DNA of 64,000 bases from the NCBI RefSeq assembly GCF_022024175.1, contig NZ_CP091794.1, positions 372,001 to 436,000 on the forward strand. Reading direction: 5' to 3'. Origin of the DNA: Prevotella communis. Its GTDB lineage: Bacteria; Bacteroidota; Bacteroidia; Bacteroidales; Bacteroidaceae. The translations under genes and the position numbers were made by a program. The first letter of the stretch is position 1; every line of letters starts with the position of its first letter. The notes beneath the pieces were generated by a model. That model was not told the origin of the DNA. It made no database searches and worked only from the letters and a program-made list of their open reading frames with translations. This document shows, piece by piece, positions 1-9,247 of the stretch.

Positions 1-3000
1 TAACAGCTATTATGTAAAAGCCTACGGTACTGTTCAGGGTACAGCCGTTGGCGATATGACCAATACCCAATTGCAGGCTGCTCTTGGAAGTAACTGGGAA
101 ATCAGTGGCAACAAGGTTGTGCCCATCATTGACATCAGGAACCTCACTACAGGCAGCATTGAATGTCCTAATTTCTATCCTTACACCGGCTCAGAGATTG
201 CAGTGACACCTATCGTTAAGGATGCGGAAGGCAACACTGTTGCTGCCGAGAACTATGGTGTAGTTTTCTCGCCCAGCCCCGTACAGGCTTCTGGCAATTA
301 CACCATGATGGTGACAGGTAATGCCAACGGCTACAGCGGCACACTGACCCACAGTTTCCGTGTGGGTCTTCAGCTGAGTGGTGCAGGTACCGAGGCTGAG
401 CCTTACACCATTGCTACCACTGCTGACTGGAATAAGTTTGCCGAGATTGTTAACGAGGGTTACAACTATGAGGGCGAGTTCGTGAAACTCACAGCAGATA
501 TCGACAACGTTACGACGATGGTCGGTCTGCGCGAGGACGGCGGCGACCAGCTGTTTGACGCTCCTTTCAAGGGAACCTTCGACGGTGACAACCATACTCT
601 GACTGCCGCTATCGTCAGCGCAGCAACAGGCACTGGCGTCAACGAACAGGGAGTGGCTCCGTTCCACTATATCAAGCATGCTACCATCAAAAACCTGACG
701 GTAGCCGGCTTCATCACTTCCGACAGCCAGTATACCGGCGGTCTGGTAGGCTGGGCTGGTAGCGGCTCCTCTAGCGAGAAAAACACCATCACCGACTGTG
801 TGGTGACGGCCACCCTCACCATTGGTGCCAACTATGCTGGTGGCTTGGTGGGTAACGTTCAGATTTCTGACAATAACAACTACACCTATTTTACCAACTG
901 CGTCTTTGCAGGTAAGATTCAGAGCAGCACCTCTGAGCAGCGTATGGCAGGCGCGATGTTCGGCTATGGCAATGCCTACACCTACACCACCAACTGTCTG
1001 GAGAATGGTACCTACGCTAACCTCAGTCTGATGAACCCCAGAGGTGCATACGGCTCTTATCAGAACAGCTATGTCACAAGTCTCTATTATGTCAATAAGA
1101 TTGGCACCGTTTCTTTTATTTCGGACGACTATGGTTGTCATCAGGTGGTGACGGCCATTCCTGCTAAGGACATCTATCTTACGCGCACCATCAAGGACTA
1201 TACTGTCTATCAGCCTGCTATCCTCAGCGACCTGAAGGATACCTATGCCTACAATAACGGCGAGGCCATCAGCGTCAACTACAAGCTGAAAATGGGAAAA
1301 ACCACGATGACGAAGGACACTGACTACGAGGTGGCTATTTCTCCTGCTGCTCCTGCAGCTCTTGGCAACTACACCATCACCTTCACTGCTAAGAATGGCA
1401 ATGAAGCTGGATACACCGGCTCTATCACCCGTTCATTCCGCGTGATGGTAGGTGAGAGTCTCGATGGCTATGTGTTTGCTACTGAAGGTGAGGACGACGA
1501 CAAGGTCTATCTCATTAACGACGAGAGCGACCTGGAGCGTCTGGCTGCCTATGTCAACAGTGGTCATGAGTGTGTTGGTATGACCTTCAAACTGAGTGAC
1601 GACATCACCATGACGGCAGCGCATACCGCCATCGGTGGATACTATGACAATAGATATATATATTTCCGTGGCACCTTCGATGGTAACAAAAGGAAAATTA
1701 GCAACCTGACTATCAAGAAACCATTTGAAAAAAATCAGGGTTTGTTCGGAATGCTCGGTCAAAACGCTCTGGTGAAGGACGTTATCGTCGATGCTTACGA
1801 TATTACAGGTCAGAATTTTGTCGGTGCCATCGCGGGATATGCAAACGCTTCCTCAAGCAATCGTGCCACCATCCAGAACTGCCACGCTAGCGGTAAGAGC
1901 GTCGGCTCCGTCACCGATGCCGAATACCATGGCGGTATTGTAGGCTATGGCTATTGTGTGGACATCACCGGTTGTACTTCACAAGGTTCGATTTCCACCA
2001 CTTCCGGCAGCCCGAATTACGGTGGTATTATTGGTTATGCATCCGATGTCAGTGTCACTTCTTGTGAGAATGCCGCCAATATTACTGGCGAGGGCAAATA
2101 TCATGGTGGCATTGTGGGTTATGAGAATCATTCTGCCAACCGTTTCAGTCTATGTCTGAATACGGGTTCTGTCGAGGGTAGCAATAGCAGGGGTGGTATT
2201 GCTGGATATTTCAATAATTCTAACAACTATACCAACTGCTATTATGCATCTCCTTGCACGGTGAAGGCCCTCAATGAATCTAACCACAGTGGTCACGCAG
2301 AGCGTGGATATATAATTACTGCAGGCGACCATGTCGGTAGTATCAGCGCTGCTGAGGAAGGCGTGGTAGAGAGCGTACTGACAGGAAAGAAATATTATAA
2401 GAAAGGTGACTGGACGCTGACGCTGACACCCGATCTGACTGATGTATCTTTCGTTAGCTATGCTTGTGAGGGCGGTACGCTGACCAATCTGACAACCGTT
2501 GGCGGTGAGCACAAGCTGAGCATTACCGACCAGGACGTCACTATCTCAGCCATCGTTAGCAACAACAGCGGTGTGGACATGAGCACCGTTGAGATTGCAA
2601 CCATCCCCGATCAGCGTTGGAAGGGCGTAGCTATCACTCCAGAACTGACAGTGACCAACGGCGGCACACCTCTTGTAGAGGGTACTGACTACATCGTAGA
2701 GGCCACTGACAACACCGTTGTTGGTACGGCAACGCTGACACTGAAAGGTATCAACGGCTATAAGGGCACAACGACGAGGACCTTCAACATTGTGGACTTC
2801 CCGCTCTTAGATCCGGAAAAAGCCAACAGTGAGAGCAATCCTTACCTCATAGCTGACGAGGAAGACCTGCAGGCATTGGCCAGCATCGTGAACAGCGGTG
2901 CCCGCTATAACGGCTATTACAAGCAGAAAGAAAACATCACCCTGACGAAGGAACACACAGCCATCGGTAATGGCAATTGCAGCTTCCAGGGCAACTACGA

Positions 3001-6000
3001 TGGTGACAACAAGACCATCAGTGGTCTGTATATCAACAAACCCGATGGAGAGTATCAGGGATTATTTGGATCTGTTACTTATTGCTATTCTACCGCTATC
3101 AAAAATGTAGTCGTCGTTGATTGCGATATCACTGCAAAAAAATATGTTGGTGGCGTATGTGGATATTTAACCTACACAGGGATGTCTAATTGTCGTGTTA
3201 GCGGAGCCATTAAGACTGCCGACAATGTAAATGGACAGTACCATGGAGGTATCGTTGGTTACTCATCTTCGTATTCCATCTTAGACTGTATCAACTTAGC
3301 TAGCATAACGGGCAACGGTACAATGAGTGAGAAATATGGCGGTGTTTGTGGATACAAGCAATTTGACAAAATTGCGAATTGCTTCAATGCAGGAGAGGTG
3401 ACAGGTACGAGTTATGTGGGTTCTGTTATCGGACAGTATTACAGCAGTACGCTCACTGCCAACTACCACACTGTATCTACTACTGGTGGCGTAGGTGCCC
3501 AGAACGTAGGCACAGGTACTGATCAATCTGGTGCAGAAATCGTATTTACTGTCACTGCAGGTGAGAATACACAGGTAACGCTGCCTGAAACTCCTGCTAT
3601 GGTATATAATGAAACGAACTATTATAAGAATGGTACAGAGGTTACGTTGAACTACAACATGCCTGCAGGCAAGTTCTTCGATCAGTACACGGTATCCAAT
3701 GGTTCTATCACCTATCCTTATGTCATTGATGGTAAGCATATTCTGTCAGGTGTTACCGACAATGTAACCATTTCGGGTTCATATACTGACAAGATGGATG
3801 TTGCAAGTAATGCCGTTAACGTTCGTTGTGGAATTATTCCTTATACTGGTGATGAGATCACTGTTTCACCTGTTGTGACGCGTCTTGGCGAGACACTGGT
3901 TCAGAGCACTGACTACACCGTTGCAACTACTCCTGCCGTTGTCAAGGATGCTGGTGAATACACGCTGACTATCACTGGTAAGGGTGACTACACGGGTACT
4001 AAGCAGACAACCTTCTATGTGAAGGAGGCTATCATCATCCAGAACGCTGAGGAATGGGCTACCTTTGCTGAAAATGTCAACAACGGTACAGGCAATGATG
4101 ACTATTACAAGCTGGCAGACAACTTTGACAACACAGAAGCTGCAGTAACCGCAACAGTAGGTACACAGGAGCATCCGTTCACAGGTCTCTTCGATGGTAA
4201 CGGCAAGACGCTGAACGTCAACATTAACGAGACCAGCACACAGGGTACAGCTCCGTTCCGTGAGATTGCCGGTGCAACCATCAAGAACCTCACCGTCAAC
4301 GGTAGCGTCACCGGTACTACTCATGCAGCAGGTCTGGTAGGCTTCACACGCTCAGGTGTCAACTACATTGAAAACTGCGTGGTGAACACGAATGTTACCT
4401 GTGCGACCGGTTCTAACCATCACATCGGTGGTGTAGTAGGTCATGGCGCCCAGTCTACTGTCAATATCAGCAATACAGCTTATACCGGTGTTCTGTATAA
4501 CAGCCAGAACTATGCCGGTGGCCTGCTTGGTTGGAGCGATGGTGGTAAGCTGAAGATCACTAACTGTCTGGTAACAGCCAGCAAGAGTGGTAACGGTAAG
4601 TTCCATCCTATTGCTATTAAGAACAATGGTGCCGTGATGGAAGTAAACGTCGATGGTGCGTTCTACACCAACGATGCGACACTGACCGATGCTAACTATA
4701 TTGCAGCAACGGGAACAAAGGCTTATGCTGGTGCTCAGACGGCATTCTGTAAGAAGGAGTGGACTCTTAACGAGACGGACTACTACTCTAAGAAGGTTGT
4801 GGTTATTGGTAATGTAGCCGATCTCATAGAGCACACTGGTTCTGCCATTACTTTGGCACCGACCGTTACCTACGAAGGCGCAGTATTGACTGCCAACACC
4901 GACTTCACCTTCGCAACCGATCCTGCACCCGTAAAGGAAAAAGGCGAATACACGCTGACCATTACGGGTAAGGACAACTACGCCGGTTCACAGACCTTGA
5001 AGTTCAACGTGGTAGATGGCGTCTTGAACGGTGAGGGTACTGAGACAGATCCGTATGTCATCGCTTCTGATGAAGACTGGAGTAAGTTCGCTGGCAACAT
5101 CACCAGTGGTGATTATAACTATAGTGGCAAGTTTGTCAAGATGACTGACGACATTACCGTCAGTACCATGGCTGGTAACAGTGAGGCAAACAGCTTCCAG
5201 GGAACCTTCCTTGGCACAGCAGGTAAGACCATGACGCTTAACCTGACAGGAGCTGCCGACGACTGCGCACCCTTCGGTTATCTGAAGAACGCTACAGTCA
5301 AGGATCTGACCATTGCTGGTACTGTTACCACAGGATATAAATATGGCGCAAGTATCGCAGCTCATAACTATGGTACTACCCATATCCAGAACTGCATAAG
5401 TACAGCGTCGATTTTCAGCACCTTCGATACTTCTAAAGACGGTATTCGTGGCGGTTTCGTAGCTCTGAACGAGAGTTCTGCTAAGCTGTATTTCAACAAC
5501 TGTGCCTTCAAGGGAAAACTGCTTGGAGCCAATGGAGCCAATGCTACATCTAATGGCGGTTTCGTTGGATATTGCAGCGGAACCAGTGGTACCCAAATCA
5601 CGTATACTGACTGTCTGTTCGCTCCTGCAGAGATTACTATGAGCACCAATAGTAGTGCTACCTTCAATCGCAATGGTATGAACTCGTTTACGCGTACTTA
5701 CTACCTGACTCCATTCGGCTCAACTCAAGGCAAACAGGCGTTCGCTGCTGAGGATGTTCCTACAACAGGTCTCTTCGGTCAGATTACAGCAGCCGATGGC
5801 AATACTTACTATGTGGAGGGTTCTTTTAACGGCATCGACGATAGTTATGTTTATTCGGGCAATGCTATCAGCATCAATCCTACCTACGCTATCTCTAATG
5901 AGAGCGTATCATTTGTCAAGGATGCTGACTATGAGGTGACTATCACCAAGGACGGCAATCCTGTCACTGAGGTGAAGGGGATTGGTGACTATGTATTTAC

Positions 6001-7564
6001 CTTTACCGCTAAGGATGGTGGAAAGTGCAAGGGCTCTTACACCAAGAATGTCAATGTCTATGCTGCAGTGCCAACCAACTTTATATGTTCAGAGTTAACT
6101 GCTTCAACTGCCACATTGACTTGGAGCGACAACTATGCTGCTAATTGGACTGTTGAACTCAGTGAAAGCAGCGACTTCTCTTCTATTCTTGATACCAAGA
6201 ATGTAACAGAAAAGACTGTAACGTTCGATGGCCTGACGGTTGATGTCGATTACTATGCTCGTGTTAAGGCCATTTATGATGAGGTGAGCAGTGAGTGGAG
6301 CCCAACAATCTGTATCCAGCCTACAACTAAGCATGTCATTGGCTCAGGTACTGGCACAGATGTAAATTTGCCTAGCAGTAATTGGTATAATTATTCTTTG
6401 ACCCAGCAGATTTATACTGCTGCTGAGATGGGACAGGCGGGTACTGTTATGAATATCGACTTCTACAATGCAGGTGGGGAAAACCGCACTCGTAAGTATG
6501 TTGTCTATATGGTGAATACCAGCAAGGAAAGTTTCAGTGGCAGCAAAGACTGGATCAATGTTATGGAAGAAGGTGTTGAGAAGGTGTTCGATGGCGATGT
6601 GACCTTCGCTCATGGTCAGTGGAGCACTATCACACTCGATACACCATTCTACTATGACAACACGAAGAACCTGGCTATCATCATCGATGATAATACGGGC
6701 TCTTACACAAGTAACACTCCGTTCCGTGTATTCTCATCAGAAAGTACAACTAGCCAGGCTATCTATGCGTACAATGATAATGAGAACTACGATCCGACGA
6801 AACCGACAACTTACAATGGTACAGTCACGTCAGTAAAGAACCAGTTGCGTATCCGCATTGATGAGAAAATTGAGCTGACTGACAACGCCACCGACAATAG
6901 CGCGAAGATTCTTGCAAACGACGGAAAGACTACTAATGTCGCTCTCAAAGACCGCACACTCTATAAGGACGGTGAGTGGAACACTATCTGTCTGCCCTTC
7001 AACGTGACGTTGGCAGGTTCTCCTCTGGAGGGTGCTACGGCTAAGACACTGACTGATGCTTCTGTAACAGGTACTACCGTTCATCTGACCTTCGGCGATG
7101 CCGTTAGTGAGTTGGTGGCTGGTACGCCTTACATCATCAAGTGGGATGCCGCTGCAGAGAATATCGTGGAGCCCGTGTTTAGAGGTGTTACCATCGACAA
7201 GACGGAACGCAACATTGCCTTCGACGGTGACTGTGTGAAGTTCATTGGCTACTACGATGCATTCCCCATCACGCCAGCTAACTCTGACATCTTCTACATG
7301 ACGGTAGGCAATAAGCTGAAGTATACTGGTGTTGCTCGTACGCTGAACGCTTGTCGCGCTTACTTCCAGTTCGATGAGCATGTAGTGGCTGCTCGTGAGT
7401 TTGTTCTCGACTTCGGTGATAGCCAGACTACTGGCATCATGAGTGTGGATGCTGATTCTAAGGTTGATAACATCTATGACCTGGGCGGTCGTAAGATGAA
7501 CAACAACAGCCACTTGAAGAAGGGTCTGTACATCCAGAATGGTAAAAAGACTGTTATTAAGTAA
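1..7564 (+). CDS. Giant modular surface/adhesin-like protein, 5' end outside window
   Basis: The reading frame is open from the first bases, so the gene begins upstream; the ATG at 56 is internal (the residues before it read NSYYVKAYGTVQGTAVGD). About 2,500 residues are visible. Six Ig-like modules (near nt 134-366, 1222-1443, 2574-2790, 3796-4022, 4795-5013, 5823-6063; motif like YTGDEITVSP ... GEYTLTITGKGDYTG) alternate with five modules that open with a phrase such as EADPYVIASDEDWSKFA and continue as beta-helix-like repeats rich in GG(L/I)VG motifs (GLUG type). A fibronectin-III-like domain follows (about nt 6066-6330), then a jelly-roll-like stretch and a C-terminus with YDLGGRK...KGLYIQNGKK, the tail common on secreted Bacteroidales proteins. 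Probably exported and surface-exposed, in adhesion or glycan contact. The ligand cannot be read from sequence. Function inferred; architecture seen directly. Confidence 0.85.
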   Translation, partial: NSYYVKAYGTVQGTAVGDMTNTQLQAALGSNWEISGNKVVPIIDIRNLTTGSIECPNFYPYTGSEIAVTPIVKDAEGNTVAAENYGVVFSPSPVQASGNYTMMVTGNANGYSGTLTHSFRVGLQLSGAGTEAEPYTIATTADWNKFAEIVNEGYNYEGEFVKLTADIDNVTTMVGLREDGGDQLFDAPFKGTFDGDNHTLTAAIVSAATGTGVNEQGVAPFHYIKHATIKNLTVAGFITSDSQYTGGLVGWAGSGSSSEKNTITDCVVTATLTIGANYAGGLVGNVQISDNNNYTYFTNCVFAGKIQSSTSEQRMAGAMFGYGNAYTYTTNCLENGTYANLSLMNPRGAYGSYQNSYVTSLYYVNKIGTVSFISDDYGCHQVVTAIPAKDIYLTRTIKDYTVYQPAILSDLKDTYAYNNGEAISVNYKLKMGKTTMTKDTDYEVAISPAAPAALGNYTITFTAKNGNEAGYTGSITRSFRVMVGESLDGYVFATEGEDDDKVYLINDESDLERLAAYVNSGHECVGMTFKLSDDITMTAAHTAIGGYYDNRYIYFRGTFDGNKRKISNLTIKKPFEKNQGLFGMLGQNALVKDVIVDAYDITGQNFVGAIAGYANASSSNRATIQNCHASGKSVGSVTDAEYHGGIVGYGYCVDITGCTSQGSISTTSGSPNYGGIIGYASDVSVTSCENAANITGEGKYHGGIVGYENHSANRFSLCLNTGSVEGSNSRGGIAGYFNNSNNYTNCYYASPCTVKALNESNHSGHAERGYIITAGDHVGSISAAEEGVVESVLTGKKYYKKGDWTLTLTPDLTDVSFVSYACEGGTLTNLTTVGGEHKLSITDQDVTISAIVSNNSGVDMSTVEIATIPDQRWKGVAITPELTVTNGGTPLVEGTDYIVEATDNTVVGTATLTLKGINGYKGTTTRTFNIVDFPLLDPEKANSESNPYLIADEEDLQALASIVNSGARYNGYYKQKENITLTKEHTAIGNGNCSFQGNYDGDNKTISGLYINKPDGEYQGLFGSVTYCYSTAIKNVVVVDCDITAKKYVGGVCGYLTYTGMSNCRVSGAIKTADNVNGQYHGGIVGYSSSYSILDCINLASITGNGTMSEKYGGVCGYKQFDKIANCFNAGEVTGTSYVGSVIGQYYSSTLTANYHTVSTTGGVGAQNVGTGTDQSGAEIVFTVTAGENTQVTLPETPAMVYNETNYYKNGTEVTLNYNMPAGKFFDQYTVSNGSITYPYVIDGKHILSGVTDNVTISGSYTDKMDVASNAVNVRCGIIPYTGDEITVSPVVTRLGETLVQSTDYTVATTPAVVKDAGEYTLTITGKGDYTGTKQTTFYVKEAIIIQNAEEWATFAENVNNGTGNDDYYKLADNFDNTEAAVTATVGTQEHPFTGLFDGNGKTLNVNINETSTQGTAPFREIAGATIKNLTVNGSVTGTTHAAGLVGFTRSGVNYIENCVVNTNVTCATGSNHHIGGVVGHGAQSTVNISNTAYTGVLYNSQNYAGGLLGWSDGGKLKITNCLVTASKSGNGKFHPIAIKNNGAVMEVNVDGAFYTNDATLTDANYIAATGTKAYAGAQTAFCKKEWTLNETDYYSKKVVVIGNVADLIEHTGSAITLAPTVTYEGAVLTANTDFTFATDPAPVKEKGEYTLTITGKDNYAGSQTLKFNVVDGVLNGEGTETDPYVIASDEDWSKFAGNITSGDYNYSGKFVKMTDDITVSTMAGNSEANSFQGTFLGTAGKTMTLNLTGAADDCAPFGYLKNATVKDLTIAGTVTTGYKYGASIAAHNYGTTHIQNCISTASIFSTFDTSKDGIRGGFVALNESSAKLYFNNCAFKGKLLGANGANATSNGGFVGYCSGTSGTQITYTDCLFAPAEITMSTNSSATFNRNGMNSFTRTYYLTPFGSTQGKQAFAAEDVPTTGLFGQITAADGNTYYVEGSFNGIDDSYVYSGNAISINPTYAISNESVSFVKDADYEVTITKDGNPVTEVKGIGDYVFTFTAKDGGKCKGSYTKNVNVYAAVPTNFICSELTASTATLTWSDNYAANWTVELSESSDFSSILDTKNVTEKTVTFDGLTVDVDYYARVKAIYDEVSSEWSPTICIQPTTKHVIGSGTGTDVNLPSSNWYNYSLTQQIYTAAEMGQAGTVMNIDFYNAGGENRTRKYVVYMVNTSKESFSGSKDWINVMEEGVEKVFDGDVTFAHGQWSTITLDTPFYYDNTKNLAIIIDDNTGSYTSNTPFRVFSSESTTSQAIYAYNDNENYDPTKPTTYNGTVTSVKNQLRIRIDEKIELTDNATDNSAKILANDGKTTNVALKDRTLYKDGEWNTICLPFNVTLAGSPLEGATAKTLTDASVTGTTVHLTFGDAVSELVAGTPYIIKWDAAAENIVEPVFRGVTIDKTERNIAFDGDCVKFIGYYDAFPITPANSDIFYMTVGNKLKYTGVARTLNACRAYFQFDEHVVAAREFVLDFGDSQTTGIMSVDADSKVDNIYDLGGRKMNNNSHLKKGLYIQNGKKTVIK

Positions 7565-7577
7565 ACAAAAAAAAACA

Positions 7578-7772
7578 ATGAAAAAGAAAGCATATATCAC
7601 ACCAGATTTACTGGTTGTCAATGTAGCTCCTCAGTTGATGCAAACGATGAGCGGAGGCGGTTCTCAATCGGGCGACCCGACAACGGGAGGTCAAGACGAC
7701 AGTTCCGGTACTGAAACTAACCGTTCTCGTTCCAACAGTTGGGATGACGAGGAAGAAGACTACGACTTCTAA
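7578..7772 (+). CDS. Small protein with acidic aromatic C-terminus
   Basis: A 64-residue protein 13 nt after the giant surface-protein gene, so probably cotranscribed. An in-frame ATG 39 nt upstream overlaps the previous gene; the ATG at 7578, preceded by an A-rich leader, is more likely. It starts MKKKAYITPDLLVVNVAPQ, a pattern seen in many short Bacteroidales proteins (MKKxYxxPxxxV). A Gly/Ser/Thr-rich linker and the tail WDDEEEDYDF follow. There is no signal peptide, transmembrane segment or known catalytic motif. A peptide precursor or an accessory of the large protein are both possible; the role is unknown. Confidence 0.7.
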   Translation: MKKKAYITPDLLVVNVAPQLMQTMSGGGSQSGDPTTGGQDDSSGTETNRSRSNSWDDEEEDYDF

Positions 7773-7780
7773 TTAATGTT

Positions 7781-7820
7781 GAAACCCTGATTCGCACCGC
7801 GGATCAGGGTTTCTTCTTGT
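7781..7820 (+). terminator. Intrinsic terminator after the surface-protein operon
   Basis: A perfect 11-bp stem (GAAACCCTGAT / ATCAGGGTTTC) with an 11-nt loop begins 8 nt after the stop codon and is followed by TTCTTGTTT. It probably ends the transcript of the large protein and its small partner. Confidence 0.85.
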
Positions 7821-7904
7821 TTATGGCCTCGTGATTCCTTTCCAATTTCATTCTAAGGAGTATAGGAGGGAAGGAGTGGCGGCGTAAACGCTGCAGAAAT
7901 AACG

Positions 7905-7988
7905 TCTACGGACTTTAGGGACTCTAAGGACCGTGGCGCCAGCGCCACCTATGCAGGAAGAGTCCTAAAGGTCCTTTAAGTCCGTAGA
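7905..7988. repeat. REP-like hairpin repeat, full copy
   Basis: Imperfect palindrome of about 84 bp: outer arms TCTACGGACTT / AAGTCCGTAGA with further matches (AGGGAC, AAGGAC against GTCC, GGTCC), and a perfect inner hairpin GTGGCGC-CA-GCGCCAC. Two partial copies follow at 8926-8995 and 9023-9069, so the three bracket the toxin-like gene pair. The stretch 7821-7904 before it holds no gene that I can see. Confidence 0.75.
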
Positions 7989-8054
7989 AATAAAAAAAGA
8001 GGTACCCTTAGTAGGAATATCGGGAAAAAAGTGTTATCTTTGAGCTTTGCTCGA

Positions 8055-8129
8055 AGATAGGCTGCATCTCGGAAATACAAAGAAAAACGAGTTCTCCTTT
8101 GGTATTTCGCTCGATTTGCACTATCTTTG
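8055..8129. repeat. Inverted repeat carrying a promoter at its right edge
   Basis: Two imperfect arms of about 27 bp (GATAGGCTGCATCTCGGAAA... and ...TATTTCGCTCGATTTGC then CTATC) face each other across a short spacer; the core pair is CGGAAATACAAAG / CTTTGGTATTTCG. The right arm runs into the -7 box TATCTTTG. The left edge, read on the other strand, gives CTATCTTCG, a degraded form of the same box. Confidence 0.6.
8098..8129 (+). promoter_or_regulatory. Promoter of the zeta-toxin-like pair
   Basis: TTTG, 20 bp, TATCTTTG matches the Bacteroidota housekeeping promoter. Start of transcription would be near 8135, which excludes an upstream in-frame ATG at 8127 and supports the ATG at 8157. Confidence 0.75.
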
Positions 8130-8156
8130 TCGCCAGAAACAATAAATATTGAGATT

Positions 8157-8318
8157 ATGAGCATCGACACTTACAAGCTTACCAGCACGGAGGAACCTAC
8201 CGACGAGGTGCTCTCGCAACTGATGCGTGAGGCTGCCGAGGAGGCACGCGAGACGAATGCAGAGGCGACACAACGCTATTTCGAAGAACTGAGGCGTGCA
8301 GCCGCAAACATCAGATAG
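8157..8318 (+). CDS. Small helical protein, candidate antitoxin partner
   Basis: A 53-residue, charged, probably all-helical protein (TEEPTDEVLSQLMREAAEEA, then ATQRYFEELRRAAANIR). The start codon was chosen because a strong promoter box ends 27 nt upstream. It ends 2 nt before the zeta-toxin-like gene, so the two are almost certainly cotranscribed. Small genes directly upstream of P-loop zeta-like toxins often encode the antitoxin. That role is inferred from position and size only, as I recognise no family. Confidence 0.6.
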   Translation: MSIDTYKLTSTEEPTDEVLSQLMREAAEEARETNAEATQRYFEELRRAAANIR

Positions 8319-8320
8319 CC

Positions 8321-8920
8321 ATGAGCCAGACTGCACACCGCCCCGTACTCATCGTGATTGCCGGCCCCAACGGGTCTGGTAAGACCACGATTACCTCGAA
8401 GATCCTCAAGCACGAATGGCTGGAGAATGCACTTTACATCAATCCCGATCAGGTGGCGCAGGACCGCTTTGGCGACTGGAACTCGCCCGAAGCCGTGCTC
8501 CAGGCCGCACAGTACTGCGAGAAGCAGCGTGAGGAGTGCTTGCGAAGCCAGCAGAGCCTGATATTCGAGACAGTGCTTTCCAGCGATGGCAAGGTTGACT
8601 TTATTCGTCGCGTCCACGAGGCTGGTTACTTCATTCGCATCTTCTTCGTGTCAACTAACCACCCGTCAATCAATTCTTCGCGCATTGCTCGCCGAGTGAT
8701 GAAGGGCGGTCATGACGTGCCGATCCCGAAAATTATCTCGCGCTACCAGAAGTCGATACTTAACTGCAAACGCGTGGCGGCCATTGCCGACCGCGTGTAT
8801 GTCTATGATAATTCCGTGGATGACGTCGAGGCCCGTCTGCTGTTCCGCATGACCGACGGCAAGCCATTCAAGCGCTACACCGACGACATCCCCCTCTGGG
8901 CACAGAACATCATAGGCTAA
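8321..8920 (+). CDS. Zeta-toxin-like P-loop kinase
   Basis: A 199-residue protein with a Walker A motif GPNGSGKTT at residues 15-23, followed by YINPDQVAQDRF and LIFETVLSS, the layout of the zeta toxin / COG4185 predicted ATPase group. Characterised zeta toxins phosphorylate UDP-N-acetylglucosamine and block peptidoglycan synthesis; whether this one does is inference. Its length fits the chromosomal COG4185 type rather than the larger plasmid zeta. The gene follows a 53-residue candidate antitoxin by 2 nt, and the pair sits between REP-like hairpins, the nearest starting 5 nt after its stop codon. That context suggests a mobile or recently acquired cassette. Confidence 0.8.
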   Translation: MSQTAHRPVLIVIAGPNGSGKTTITSKILKHEWLENALYINPDQVAQDRFGDWNSPEAVLQAAQYCEKQREECLRSQQSLIFETVLSSDGKVDFIRRVHEAGYFIRIFFVSTNHPSINSSRIARRVMKGGHDVPIPKIISRYQKSILNCKRVAAIADRVYVYDNSVDDVEARLLFRMTDGKPFKRYTDDIPLWAQNIIG

Positions 8921-8925
8921 GCCCC

Positions 8926-8995
8926 GACTTTATGTACCGTGGCGCCAGCGCTACCTATGGTGGCAAAAGTCCTAAAGGTCCTTTAAGTCCGTAGA
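8926..8995. repeat. REP-like hairpin repeat, partial copy 2
   Basis: Shares with copy 1 the centre ACCGTGGCGCCAGCGC and the complete right arm CCTAAAGGTCCTTTAAGTCC plus GTAGA. The left arm is reduced to GACTTTATG. It begins 5 nt after the zeta-like stop codon. Confidence 0.75.
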
Positions 8996-9134
8996 CTAGA
9001 AAAAATACTCCGTGGATGAAATAATGTCTACGGACTTTAGGGACGGTGGCGCCAGCGCCTGTAGACATTGGGGAGGTCAGACGATTCTGGTTGACGGTCT
9101 CTTTGATATAGGGGTAGGCAAATAATTTGTTCAT
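8955..9134 (-). CDS. Doubtful short ORF built partly from repeats
   Basis: A 59-residue frame starting MNKLFAYPYIKETVNQNRL lies 35 nt downstream of a minus-strand promoter box TACCTTTG (9170-9177). About two thirds of the frame is repeat copies 2 and 3 read on the opposite strand, so its C-terminal half is probably not a real protein. It may be a remnant of a gene start. No family recognised. Confidence 0.2.
   Translation of the reverse strand: MNKLFAYPYIKETVNQNRLTSPMSTGAGATVPKVRRHYFIHGVFFLVYGLKGPLGLLPP
9023..9069. repeat. REP-like hairpin repeat, short copy 3
   Basis: A compact copy with perfect 9-bp ends AATGTCTAC / GTAGACATT, the left arm CGGACTTTAGGGAC and the central GGTGGCGCCAGCGCC, lacking the long right arm of copy 1. 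Confidence 0.75.
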
Positions 9135-9247
9135 TGCAGTTGACTTTTGGTTCTTGTTCTGTTGTGATGCAAAGGTACAACATTGGGGTACCGCCATTCG
9201 TGCACAACGTGCGTTTCGATGCGATAAAATGCACTAAAAATGAAAAC

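Noticed and set aside
191..1141. Long antisense ORF (316 codons) within the surface-protein gene
   Set aside because: Its frame mirrors the repetitive sense protein; no promoter or start signal and no protein-like motif.
6830..7621. 263-codon antisense ORF at the end of the surface-protein gene
   Set aside because: Overlaps a clearly coding strand throughout; low-complexity composition caused by the sense codons.
8127..8156. Earlier start of the 53-residue candidate antitoxin
   Set aside because: The ATG lies inside the promoter -7 box.
7905..9069. Insertion sequence around the zeta-like gene
   Set aside because: No transposase frame and no clear target duplication; only REP-like hairpins are visible.
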